A DNA stretch of 12,093 nucleotides from an uncultured Collinsella sp. (GTDB taxonomy: Bacteria > Actinomycetota > Coriobacteriia > Coriobacteriales > Coriobacteriaceae): assembly GCA_900551975.1 (NCBI GenBank), contig URYA01000029.1:1-12093 (forward strand). Direction: 5' to 3'. The notes below the pieces were generated by a model. It was given only the letters and a program-made list of their open reading frames with translations, did not search any database and had not been told where the DNA came from. The stretch's first letter is position 1. Each line of letters opens with the position of its first letter. Positions 1 to 8,958 of the stretch are shown piece after piece. A program made the position numbers and the translations under genes.

Positions 1-1
1 G

Positions 2-3193
<3,192 letters not shown>

Positions 3194-3219
3194 TTTCCTA
3201 GTACGTTAACCGCCCTTCC

Positions 3220-3256
3220 AAAGACCCGTTTCCCAACAGGGAAGCGGGTCTTTTTT
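3220..3256 (+). terminator. Rho-independent terminator after rpoC
   Basis: AAGACCCGTTTCCC pairs with GGGAAGCGGGTCTT, with one G-U wobble and an AACA loop, and runs into a T tract. It lies 27 bases after the rpoC stop and should end the rpoBC transcript before the sigma-factor gene. Confidence 0.9.
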
Positions 3257-3266
3257 GTTGAAGAAA

Positions 3267-3304
3267 ACCTGCCAAAAAGGGACAGGTTTATTTTGGTAGG
3301 TTTT
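3267..3304 (-). repeat. 38-base repeat, copy A (inverted partner of copy B)
   Basis: Read on the minus strand, this segment matches bases 5216-5253 on the plus strand at 36 of 38 positions (my alignment by eye). It contains its own imperfect hairpin, built on AAACCTG/CAGGTTT, and the core GGGACAGGTTTA. It sits between the rpoC terminator and the sigma-factor promoter. The two copies bracket the sigma/anti-sigma pair. The element resembles REP-type dispersed palindromes, but that assignment is inference. Confidence 0.75.
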
Positions 3305-3318
3305 TCCTGCTTGAATTT

Positions 3319-3346
3319 GAAACATTCCGTTCGGTCAAAGCGTATC
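3319..3346 (+). promoter_or_regulatory. ECF-type promoter upstream of the sigma factor
   Basis: GAAAC at 3319-3323 and CGTATC at 3341-3346 are separated by 17 bases. This resembles the GAAC...CGTC pattern known for many ECF sigma factors. Position and sequence fit autoregulation by the sigma factor encoded 49 bases downstream. Confidence 0.5.
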
Positions 3347-3394
3347 TATGGTGAGGACCTCATCAAGAATCATTACCGTCACCGGGAGGTGATT

Positions 3395-3913
3395 ATGGAA
3401 GAACAAGCTTTTAGACAGGCGGTCGAAGACCACCGGGATGTCGTGTTTCGGATCGCGTTGACGTACCTGCGTGATCGCGCCGACGCCGACGATGTCGCTC
3501 AAGACGTCTTTCTGAAGTTACTCAAAAACGATGTGCAATTTGAAAGCTGGGAACATCTTCGTCGATGGCTTATCCGGGTCACGATCAATGAATGCAAATC
3601 TCTCTTTCGAAAGCCATGGAGGCGTGTGGAGGATATTGAGAACCTGGCCGAGTCGCTTTCGACAGCGCAGGATGAGACCAAGGCCGTCCTGTCAGATGTC
3701 ATGCGGCTTCCGGAACGATTCCGTATCCCCATCGTGCTCTATTACTATCTGGGCTTCTCGACTTCAGAGATTGCCGAGTTGCTGCACGTACCAGCCGCGA
3801 CCGTTCGAACGCGTTTAGCTCGCGGCAGATCGAAACTCAAGTTCATCCTAGAGGAGGGCGACCGTGAAATCCAACCAAATCAAGCAGGCCTTCGAGTCCG
3901 TCCAAGCCGATAG
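3395..3913 (+). CDS. ECF-like sigma-70 family RNA polymerase sigma factor
   Basis: This 172-residue protein has the two-domain layout of group 4 (ECF) sigma factors. Region 2 spans about residues 8-74, with the typical acidic DDVAQDVF segment at 32-39 and a basic, aromatic WEHLRRWLIRVTINE stretch that would contact the -10 element. Region 4 spans about 105-153, with the helix-turn-helix FSTSEIAELLHVPAATVRTRLARG that reads the -35 element. An in-frame ATG lies upstream at 3293, but I chose 3395 because GGAGG at 3385-3389 has ideal spacing and the extra residues look non-native. The gene overlaps the next one by 50 bases, the coupling usual for sigma/anti-sigma pairs. Codon use is less GC-biased than in the flanking highly expressed genes. 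The regulon and inducing signal are unknown. The family call is firm; the exact ECF subgroup is not. Confidence 0.9.
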   Translation: MEEQAFRQAVEDHRDVVFRIALTYLRDRADADDVAQDVFLKLLKNDVQFESWEHLRRWLIRVTINECKSLFRKPWRRVEDIENLAESLSTAQDETKAVLSDVMRLPERFRIPIVLYYYLGFSTSEIAELLHVPAATVRTRLARGRSKLKFILEEGDREIQPNQAGLRVRPSR

Positions 3914-4940
3914 CGATCTTGCTGACCGTGTTCTTTATGCCGCTGCTGGTGAGCCGCTTCGCCGAAAGGGTCACGCGAAGCCTCTGTATGTTGCCGTGAT
4001 CGGATGCCTTGCCGGAGTGCTGGCGACCGGAGGGGTCGCCTACGCCGTCGTCAATTCCAGCTATTTTGCCTCTGCCTGGGGAAACCATGGCAACGGAGAG
4101 TCCATTACCTGGACTCAAGGTGGCTCGTCGGGGACAAAATATACCTACACCAGAGAGTTTGGTGATGGTATCGCGCCCCAAAGCTTGGAGGGTTCAGTAC
4201 AGAAGGTCAATCTGTCCGTCGAGGGCAACGGCTATACACTCGACATTCATGATATGGCTATCGATAAAAACGGTTGCGGTGCCGTGACGTTTACGTTGTC
4301 CAATCCAAATGGTGTTAACTACTACAAACCGGCAGCAGAGACTGGCGAACTTGTTCTCTATGGTGAAGAAGAACAAGGCATCGGTACGCCCAGCATGAAC
4401 TTCGGCGAGGAATGGGCTGATACGCGCTGCACAATTGATAAGGACACATCAAGCGACACGGTCATTAATGGCACGATGTACTTTGCCTCGTGGAATCGCG
4501 AGCGAGATTTGGGACATGCGGTCACCTGGAATATCTGCTGGACTGAGGGCGGAGGCGAGGACGCGAAGCTGTTCGAGGCATCGACGCCCGAGTTTAGCGT
4601 TGGAGCGTACGTCGATACAAAGGAACTCCGCTCCGATGACTCGCCTCTCGAGATCAGCCCGTTTTCCATCCAGACGCACATCGACGATCTGGGCATTGAC
4701 GCAGTCACGAAAAAGTTGACCGTTACCTACAAGGATGGATCGGAGCAGATTATCGAAGACGATGCTGCGGGCGCGTACAATTTCTATGTCTCGATGACGC
4801 GCAATAGTGGAGAGAACATCTCGGTGCCGACAAAACTGATCAATGTCGATCAAGTGGTCTCGGTAACCCTTGAGGGCACGAGGTACACATCAACAGGAGA
4901 GACCGAAACAGAAGTACCCTTTACCATCGTCTATTCGTAA
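3864..4940 (+). CDS. Single-pass membrane protein, probable anti-sigma factor (DUF4179-like architecture)
   Basis: This 358-residue protein starts at a GTG preceded by GAGGAGGG, inside the end of the sigma gene. Residues 1-40 are cytoplasmic and charged and could bind the sigma factor. Residues 41-63 form one hydrophobic helix (LYVAVIGCLAGVLATGGVAY and onward). The remaining 295 or so residues would lie outside the cell and are rich in beta-type sequence, Thr, Asp and Glu, with cysteines in the middle of the domain. No zinc-binding HXXXCXXC anti-sigma motif is present, so it is not a ZAS-type anti-sigma factor. The layout matches the proteins with DUF4179-like domains that often follow ECF genes in Gram-positive bacteria. 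This family link is from memory and should be checked. I infer that it senses an envelope condition and holds the sigma factor at the membrane. A weak terminator follows. Confidence 0.7.
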   Translation: MKSNQIKQAFESVQADSDLADRVLYAAAGEPLRRKGHAKPLYVAVIGCLAGVLATGGVAYAVVNSSYFASAWGNHGNGESITWTQGGSSGTKYTYTREFGDGIAPQSLEGSVQKVNLSVEGNGYTLDIHDMAIDKNGCGAVTFTLSNPNGVNYYKPAAETGELVLYGEEEQGIGTPSMNFGEEWADTRCTIDKDTSSDTVINGTMYFASWNRERDLGHAVTWNICWTEGGGEDAKLFEASTPEFSVGAYVDTKELRSDDSPLEISPFSIQTHIDDLGIDAVTKKLTVTYKDGSEQIIEDDAAGAYNFYVSMTRNSGENISVPTKLINVDQVVSVTLEGTRYTSTGETETEVPFTIVYS

Positions 4941-4945
4941 GATTT

Positions 4946-4980
4946 GGGGCCGCTTCCTACTAGGGGAAACGGCCCATTTT
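4946..4980 (+). terminator. Probable weak terminator after the anti-sigma gene
   Basis: GGGCCGCTTCC pairs with GGAAACGGCCC with one mismatch and a 7-base loop, followed by ATTTTG. The T tract is short, so termination may be partial. The stem begins 6 bases after the stop codon. Confidence 0.6.
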
Positions 4981-5020
4981 GCGTTAAATAGGCGGTTATT
5001 ACGAGTGATATTCGACTGAA

Positions 5021-5151
5021 TTTCGGAAGTATGCGGCAAAATCTTGATGGGTCGACCACACCGCATATGCTCAAGCGCTCTACCTGCTGGTTTGTTATCG
5101 CAAAACCCCGGTGTGCTCGGCAGGTCCAGAATTTGCCGCATACTTCCGAAA
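5021..5151. repeat. 131-base palindromic element with 20-base perfect terminal arms
   Basis: Bases 5021-5040 are the exact reverse complement of 5132-5151 (TTTCGGAAGTATGCGG and onward). Inside, CACACCG (5057-5063) pairs with CGGTGTG (5109-5115), so much of the element could fold as one long imperfect hairpin. There is no T tract at the end and no convincing gene within it. It may be a non-autonomous miniature element or a dispersed palindrome; copy number elsewhere cannot be seen here. Confidence 0.7.
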
Positions 5152-5215
5152 ACACCGCCAATCTACATGTGTTAGTGAGGTCGGATCGCCGCTGGAGCGT
5201 GGCATTTCCCCAGGT

Positions 5216-5253
5216 AAAACCTACAAAAATAAACCTGCCCCTTTTTGGCAGGT
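5216..5253 (+). repeat. 38-base repeat, copy B (inverted partner of copy A)
   Basis: This segment matches the reverse complement of 3267-3304 at 36 of 38 positions. It has the same internal AAACCTG/CAGGT palindrome. It lies beyond the palindromic element, so copies A and B enclose the sigma gene, the anti-sigma gene and the 131-base palindrome. Confidence 0.75.
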
Positions 5254-5303
5254 ACCGTTGCCCCGACGAGCACGTCGGATTCCCGGAACGGGCGGCCCGC
5301 TGT

Positions 5304-5388
5304 TTAAGTTTGTCGCGAGTTCCGCACGCAAAGGAAAGCACTTAATGTGCTTTCCGTCTTGCGCAGGACTGTAGAGCAGCAAACTTAA
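5304..5388. other. 85-base long imperfect hairpin of unknown role
   Basis: The outer arms TTAAGTTTG (5304-5312) and CAAACTTAA (5380-5388) are perfectly complementary. In the middle, CGCAA (5327-5331) pairs with TTGCG (5359-5363). The tip, GGAAAGCAC (5333-5341), pairs with GTGCTTTCC (5347-5355) around a TTAAT loop. The flanks between these blocks are partly complementary. There is no following T run, so it is not a standard terminator. A smaller hairpin, CCGACG-AGCA-CGTCGG (5263-5278), lies just upstream. It could be a palindromic mobile remnant, a small RNA or an upstream regulatory structure. Confidence 0.65.
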
Positions 5389-5471
5389 TATATTTCGCCG
5401 CCCCTTTGCCAAGCCCAGGCGACTCCACGCACTTTACCTGCGTAAACAATGTGAGTGAAATATGAATCTCG

Positions 5472-5498
5472 ATGGATACGCCCGCAGCCGTGTATACT
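5472..5498 (+). promoter_or_regulatory. Candidate promoter for rplC-rplD-rplW, with a motif shared with rplB
   Basis: TATACT (5493-5498) is a plausible -10 hexamer. The 26 bases 5472-5497 match 7337-7362 before rplB at 23 positions: ATGGA-T/C-ACGCCCG followed by a CCGTGTATAC end. No good TTGACA-like -35 is present, so the conserved upstream half may be the recognition element. It lies about 190 bases before the rplC start. Confidence 0.5.
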
Positions 5499-5504
5499 AA
5501 ACAG

Positions 5505-5690
5505 CTGTGTGAAACCAGGGGAGTATTCTGGCTGGACAAAATGCCTGCTTAATAGGGTTGTCAGGTAGTCCGGGCGCAATACAAGGCTGGGGAGCACGTC
5601 GTGTAAGTAGTGGTCCTCTAGGGGCGTACGCTCGGTGGTGTGCGCATTGTCCCAAGACCACGCGAGAGTTGGGATCATATCTTGATCAGC
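5505..5690 (+). promoter_or_regulatory. Long structured leader of rplC
   Basis: If transcription starts a few bases after TATACT, the leader is about 185 bases with no credible gene in it. The clearest fold is CTGGAC (5532-5537) with GTCCGG (5568-5573) and TGCCTG (5542-5547) with CAGGTA (5562-5567). This makes a 12-pair stem interrupted by a one-sided AAAA bulge. A second stem is GTGGTC (5610-5615) with GACCAC (5656-5661). The length is comparable to the S10 leader of Escherichia coli, through which L4 controls its own operon. Control by L4 (rplD, second gene here) is an analogy, not something the sequence shows. Confidence 0.45.
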
Positions 5691-6302
5691 ATGATTCTCG
5701 GCCGCAAGATTGGCATGACCCAGGTTTGGGACGAGGACGACAACGTCGTTCCCGTCACGGTCATCCAGGCTGGCCCCTGCGCTGTCTCGCAGGTTAAAAC
5801 TCAGGCAACCGACGGCTATGACGCCGTCCAGATCGGTTTCGGCGACATCAAGGCCAAGAACGTGAACAAGCCCATGGCTGGTCACTTCGCCAAGGCTGGC
5901 GTCGAGCCTGTCCGTTTCCTTCGTGAGGTCCGCGTCGAGAACGGCGAGGAGCACAAGGTCGGCGAGGTCGTCACCGTCGCTGATTTCGCTGATGTCGAGA
6001 AGGTCGACGTCATCGGTACCTCCAAGGGTAAGGGCTTCCAGGGTCGCATCAAGCGCTGGGGTCAGCGCCGCGGTCCTATGACGCATGGTTCTCACTTCCA
6101 GCGTCACCCCGGTTCTATCGGTCAGTGCGCCTATCCTGCGCGCGTCCTCAAGGGCGTCAAGATGGCCGGTCACATGGGTAACGAGCGCGTTACCGTCAAG
6201 AACCTTTCCGTTGTCCGCATCGATGCCGAGCAGAACCTCATCTTGGTCAAGGGCGCTGTCCCGGGTGCCAAGAATGGTCTCGTCGCCATCCGTATGGCCT
6301 AA
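5691..6302 (+). CDS. rplC: 50S ribosomal protein L3 (uL3)
   Basis: L3 is an early-assembling 23S rRNA-binding protein whose central loop reaches towards the peptidyl transferase centre. The family N-terminus (MILGRKIGMTQVWDEDDNVVPVTV) and the central GKGFQGRIKRWGQRRGPMTHGSHFQRHPGSIG-type loop (split here only for reference: GKGFQG, then RRGPMTHGSH) are unmistakable. The protein has 203 residues from ATG 5691. No strong Shine-Dalgarno precedes that ATG. A TTG at 5682, with GGGA 7 bases upstream, would add three residues (M-I-S) and is a real alternative. The GTG at 5640 is unlikely. It is the first gene of the ribosomal run; rpsJ, which usually precedes it, is absent and a promoter and leader stand in its place. 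A 46-base gap separates it from rplD. Confidence 0.96.
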   Translation: MILGRKIGMTQVWDEDDNVVPVTVIQAGPCAVSQVKTQATDGYDAVQIGFGDIKAKNVNKPMAGHFAKAGVEPVRFLREVRVENGEEHKVGEVVTVADFADVEKVDVIGTSKGKGFQGRIKRWGQRRGPMTHGSHFQRHPGSIGQCAYPARVLKGVKMAGHMGNERVTVKNLSVVRIDAEQNLILVKGAVPGAKNGLVAIRMA

Positions 6303-6348
6303 GGGCCCAGCCCATTTAGCCCAGCGTCATACCAAGGAGAACACTTAA

Positions 6349-6975
6349 ATGGCAAAGTTTGAAGTAAAGAACAGCGAGGGCAAGAAGGTCGCCGAGGCCG
6401 AGCTCGCCGCTGAGGTGTACGGCATCGAGCCGAACATCCACGTTATGCACCACATCGTCAAGTGCCAGATGGCCTCTTGGCGTCAGGGCACCCAGTCCGC
6501 TAAGGGCCGCTCTGAGGTTTCCGGTGGCGGCAAGAAGCCTTGGCGTCAGAAGGGCACCGGCCGTGCCCGCCAGGGTTCCATCCGTGCTGCCCAGTGGCGT
6601 CACGGTGGCGTTGTCTTCGCCCCCAAGCCCCGTTCCTACGCTAAGCGTATGAACAACAAGGAGGTCAAGCTGGCTATGCGCTCCGCGCTGTCCGCCAAGC
6701 TGGCCGATGGCGAGCTCGTGCTCGTCGACGACTACGGCTTCGAGAAGCCTTCCACCAAGGCTGCCGTCGCCATGCTCAAGGCTCTCGGTCTTGAGGGCAA
6801 GCGTCTGACCATCATCGTTCGCGATGAGGACGTCAACGCCTACCTGTCGTTCCGCAACATTCCCAAGACGTTCATCATCACCGCTGACGAGGCCAACACC
6901 TACGATCTCGTCAACAACAACGCTGTGCTGATGCCCGCCGACATCGCCGCTCACTTCGGGGAGGTGCTTGCATAA
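6349..6975 (+). CDS. rplD: 50S ribosomal protein L4 (uL4)
   Basis: L4 binds 23S rRNA domain I, and its extended loop lines the nascent peptide exit tunnel. The 208-residue protein has normal family length. The tunnel loop is recognisable at about residues 43-95 through WRQGTQSAKGRSEVSGGGKK, PWRQKGTGRARQGS and the following basic stretch. AGGAG at 6335-6339 sits 9 bases before the ATG. Its stop codon abuts the rplW start (TAAATG), so the two genes are very probably translationally coupled. In enterobacteria L4 also represses the S10 operon at the transcriptional and translational level; here a long leader before rplC offers a possible target, but that is inference. Confidence 0.97.
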   Translation: MAKFEVKNSEGKKVAEAELAAEVYGIEPNIHVMHHIVKCQMASWRQGTQSAKGRSEVSGGGKKPWRQKGTGRARQGSIRAAQWRHGGVVFAPKPRSYAKRMNNKEVKLAMRSALSAKLADGELVLVDDYGFEKPSTKAAVAMLKALGLEGKRLTIIVRDEDVNAYLSFRNIPKTFIITADEANTYDLVNNNAVLMPADIAAHFGEVLA

Positions 6976-7263
6976 ATGACCGCCCACGAGATCATCATCC
7001 GTCCGATCGTGTCCGAGCGTTCCTTCTCCGGCATGGAGCTGAACAAGTACACGTTCGAGGTCGCCAAGGATGCTAACAAGTATCAGATCAAGGACGCTGT
7101 CGAGGAGATCTTCGGCGTCAAGGTCGTTCGCGTGAACACCCTGACGGTCAAGCCCAAGACCAAGCGCGTGCGCTATGTCGCCGGCAAGACCCGTTCTTGG
7201 AAGAAGGCCATCGTCACGCTGGCCGAGGGCGACACCATCGAGGTCTTTGGCAACCAGGCCTAA
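6976..7263 (+). CDS. rplW: 50S ribosomal protein L23 (uL23)
   Basis: L23 sits at the exit of the peptide tunnel and is the docking site for trigger factor and signal recognition particle. The 95-residue protein shows the family pattern IIIRPIVSERS near the N-terminus, NKYTFEVAKDANKYQIKDAV and FGVKVVRVNTL in the core, and the basic loop KPKTKRVRYVAGKTRSWKKA. The start codon directly follows the rplD stop, and GGGGAGGTG lies inside the rplD end. The next gene, rplB, is 179 bases away, an unusually wide gap for this pair, and the gap is full of predicted structure. Confidence 0.97.
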   Translation: MTAHEIIIRPIVSERSFSGMELNKYTFEVAKDANKYQIKDAVEEIFGVKVVRVNTLTVKPKTKRVRYVAGKTRSWKKAIVTLAEGDTIEVFGNQA

Positions 7264-7280
7264 GACTCGCTGCTGTTGAG

Positions 7281-7318
7281 TGAGCTCATGCCTCCCAAAT
7301 AGGGGAGGCGGGAGCTCA
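7281..7318 (+). promoter_or_regulatory. Hairpin after rplW, possible attenuator or weak terminator
   Basis: TGAGCTC (7281-7287) pairs with GAGCTCA (7312-7318), and CCTCCC (7291-7296) pairs with GGGAGG (7303-7308). A G-C and a T-G pair join the two blocks, leaving one A/G mismatch, around an AAATAG loop. The first T run (TTTT, 7322-7325) is three bases beyond the stem and short. It may partly end the rplC-rplD-rplW message or protect its 3' end. Confidence 0.6.
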
Positions 7319-7336
7319 AGGTTTTGGGCGTATTAA

Positions 7337-7363
7337 ATGGACACGCCCGGAACCGTGTATACG
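7337..7363 (+). promoter_or_regulatory. Candidate internal promoter for rplB, second copy of the rplC motif
   Basis: Bases 7337-7362 match the rplC promoter region (5472-5497) at 23 of 26 positions, ending in CCGTGTATAC. The would-be -10 is TATACG, weaker than TATACT. Transcription from here would begin near 7370, exactly where the structured rplB leader starts. ACACG/CGTGT within the motif can also form a short hairpin, and the upstream GGGCGT (7326-7331) can compete for ACGCCC (7343-7348). Confidence 0.45.
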
Positions 7364-7369
7364 TCCGGT

Positions 7370-7442
7370 GTCATCGCACCCGAGGCAGAACCTCGAATCC
7401 CTGTCTGCGATGGCTAACGGATTCCTATTGAAAGGGATTGTA
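7370..7442 (+). promoter_or_regulatory. Structured rplB leader that can hide its own ribosome binding site
   Basis: GTCATCGCA (7370-7378) pairs with TGCGATGGC (7406-7414), enclosing the small hairpin CGAGG-CAGAA-CCTCG (7381-7395). The remaining loop bases AATCCCT (7396-7402) are perfectly complementary to AGGGATT (7433-7439), which contains most of the rplB Shine-Dalgarno AAGGG (7432-7436). That is a pseudoknot geometry. A competing local hairpin, GATTCCT (7420-7426) with AGGGATT, also covers the site. The layout fits autogenous control, with L2 as the natural candidate ligand, though nothing here proves it. Confidence 0.55.
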
Positions 7443-8273
7443 ATGGCTGTAAAGCACCTTAAGCCGACCTCCGCTGGTAGGCGTTGGCAGACGATCTCCG
7501 ACTTCTCCGAGATCACCTGCACCAAGCCCGAGAAGTCTCTTCTCGAGCCCCTGCCCAAGAAGGCCGGTCGTAACAACAACGGCCGCATCACCACCCGCCA
7601 CCAGGGCGGCGGCGTGAAGCGTCGTTACCGCGTGATCGACTTCAAGCGCAACAAGGACGGCGTGCCCGCCAAGGTTGCCACGATCGAGTACGATCCGAAC
7701 CGTTCCGCTCGCATCGCTCTGCTGCACTACGCTGACGGTGAGAAGCGCTACATCCTGGCCCCCAAGGGCCTCGAGGTCGGTCAGACCATCATGTCCGGTT
7801 CTGACGCCGACATCAAGCCGGGCAACGCTCTGCCCCTCGCCGACATCCCCGTCGGTACGCTCATCCACGCCGTCGAGTTCCAGCCGGGCAAGGGCGCTGC
7901 TATCGCCCGTTCCGCCGGTAACTCCTGCCAGCTGATGGGTAAGGAGGGCAAGTACGCCATCGTCCGTATGCCTTCCTCCGAGATGCGCCGCATCCTCGTT
8001 ACCTGCCGCGCCACCGTCGGTGAGGTCGGCAACGCCGATCACTCCAACATCGTCATCGGCAAGGCCGGCCGTAAGCGTCACATGAACGTGCGCCCGACCG
8101 TCCGCGGTACCGTCATGAACCCTGTCGACCACCCGCACGGCGGTGGCGAGGGCAAGAACCACACCTCTGGTCGTCCCTCCGTTACCCCCTGGGGTAAGCC
8201 GACGAAGGGCCTTCGTACGCGCAAGAAGAAGAAGGTCTCGAACCAGCACATCATTCGTCGCCGTAAGAAGTAA
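7443..8273 (+). CDS. rplB: 50S ribosomal protein L2 (uL2)
   Basis: L2 is a primary 23S rRNA-binding protein needed for subunit association and peptidyl transferase activity. The 276-residue protein has typical length. Diagnostic segments are the N-terminal KHLKPTSAGRR, the RNA-binding core NNNGRITTRHQGGGVKRRYR, and the C-terminal DHPHGGGEGK at residues 229-238, which holds the conserved functionally important histidines. The C-terminus is strongly basic (RTRKKKKVSNQHIIRRRKK). ATG 7443 has AAGGG six bases upstream; an in-frame ATG at 7368 would add a non-family N-terminus that runs through the leader structure and is rejected. It opens the second module of the cluster, behind its own promoter motif and leader. 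rpsS follows after 32 bases. Confidence 0.98.
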   Translation: MAVKHLKPTSAGRRWQTISDFSEITCTKPEKSLLEPLPKKAGRNNNGRITTRHQGGGVKRRYRVIDFKRNKDGVPAKVATIEYDPNRSARIALLHYADGEKRYILAPKGLEVGQTIMSGSDADIKPGNALPLADIPVGTLIHAVEFQPGKGAAIARSAGNSCQLMGKEGKYAIVRMPSSEMRRILVTCRATVGEVGNADHSNIVIGKAGRKRHMNVRPTVRGTVMNPVDHPHGGGEGKNHTSGRPSVTPWGKPTKGLRTRKKKKVSNQHIIRRRKK

Positions 8274-8305
8274 TTTCGGATACCGAGTTTTAGGAGAAAG
8301 CACTT

Positions 8306-8566
8306 ATGAGCAGAAGTCTCAAAAAGGGCCCGTTCGTGGAGACTCGCCTTCTCTCGCGTATCACCGCGATGAACGAGGCTGGCAAGAAGGACGTCGTGAA
8401 GACCTGGTCCCGCGCGTCCACCATCTTCCCCGAGATGGTTGGTCACACCATCGCCGTCCACGACGGCCGCAAGCATGTGCCCGTGTATGTTACCGAGTCC
8501 ATGGTTGGTCACAAGCTCGGCGAGTTCGCGCCGACTCGTACGTTCCGTGGCCACAAGGCCAAATAG
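8306..8566 (+). CDS. rpsS: 30S ribosomal protein S19 (uS19)
   Basis: S19 sits in the head of the small subunit with S13 and contacts tRNA-linked elements and the central protuberance of the large subunit. The 86-residue sequence begins SRSLKKGPFVE and contains TWSRASTIFPEMVGHTIAVH and HKLGEFAPTRTFRGH, the standard family blocks. AGGAG lies 9 bases before the ATG. The gene follows rplB and precedes rplV by 14 bases, the usual order in bacteria, and should be co-transcribed with both. Confidence 0.98.
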   Translation: MSRSLKKGPFVETRLLSRITAMNEAGKKDVVKTWSRASTIFPEMVGHTIAVHDGRKHVPVYVTESMVGHKLGEFAPTRTFRGHKAK

Positions 8567-8580
8567 GGGGTTAACCGTAA

Positions 8581-8952
8581 ATGGCAACTAAGTCTATTGA
8601 AACTGAGGCCACCGAGGTTCGCGCCGTCGCTAAGTACGTGCGTGTTTCCCCCAGCAAGGCCCGCCTGGTGGTCGATCTGATCCGCCGCAAGCCTGTCGCT
8701 CAGGCCTTCGACATCCTCCACTTCTGCGACCGCGCCGTCGCCGTGGATGTCGAGAAGGTTCTCCGTTCCGCCGTTGCGAACGCCGAGAACAACAACGGTC
8801 TGCGTGCCGACAACCTGGTTGTCGCCGCTGCCTATGTTGACGAGGGTCCGACGCTTAAGCGCATCCGTCCCCGCGCCAAGGGTTCCGCTTCTCGCATTCT
8901 GAAGCGTACTTCCCACATCACCGTCGTCGTTGCTCCTCGAAAGGAGGCGTAA
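8581..8952 (+). CDS. rplV: 50S ribosomal protein L22 (uL22)
   Basis: L22 binds all domains of 23S rRNA, and its beta-hairpin lines the narrow part of the exit tunnel with L4, the region altered in some macrolide-resistant strains. The 123-residue protein shows KYVRVSPSKARLVVDLIRRK, SAVANAENNNGL and the tunnel hairpin DEGPTLKRIRPRAKGSAS. A few extra residues (SIETEATE) precede the family core. AGGGGG at 8565-8570, overlapping the rpsS stop, serves as ribosome binding site. Its own 3' end, AAGGAGG, supplies the site for rpsC. Confidence 0.98.
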   Translation: MATKSIETEATEVRAVAKYVRVSPSKARLVVDLIRRKPVAQAFDILHFCDRAVAVDVEKVLRSAVANAENNNGLRADNLVVAAAYVDEGPTLKRIRPRAKGSASRILKRTSHITVVVAPRKEA

Positions 8953-8958
8953 AGCTGT

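Noticed and set aside
3293..3394. Upstream in-frame start for the sigma factor
   Set aside because: It would add 34 residues unlike the family and pass through the likely promoter; ATG 3395 has a strong ribosome binding site.
4931..5341. 136-codon open frame on the minus strand
   Set aside because: It runs through the terminator, the palindromic element and repeat B, has no credible ribosome binding site, and its sequence is what those repeats encode by chance.
5640..5690. GTG start for rplC
   Set aside because: The added 17 residues are not family-like and come from the leader; ATG 5691 or TTG 5682 fits better.
4941..5690. tRNA or other known RNA gene in the long gap
   Set aside because: I found no cloverleaf with a T-loop GTTCRA pattern and no recognisable known RNA; only repeats, hairpins and the rplC leader.
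5385..6173. 262-codon open frame on the minus strand
   Set aside because: It is antisense to rplC, with the typical Asp/Leu/Val-rich composition produced opposite a high-GC coding frame.
7425..8303. 292-codon open frame on the minus strand
   Set aside because: It is antisense to the whole of rplB and is a composition shadow.
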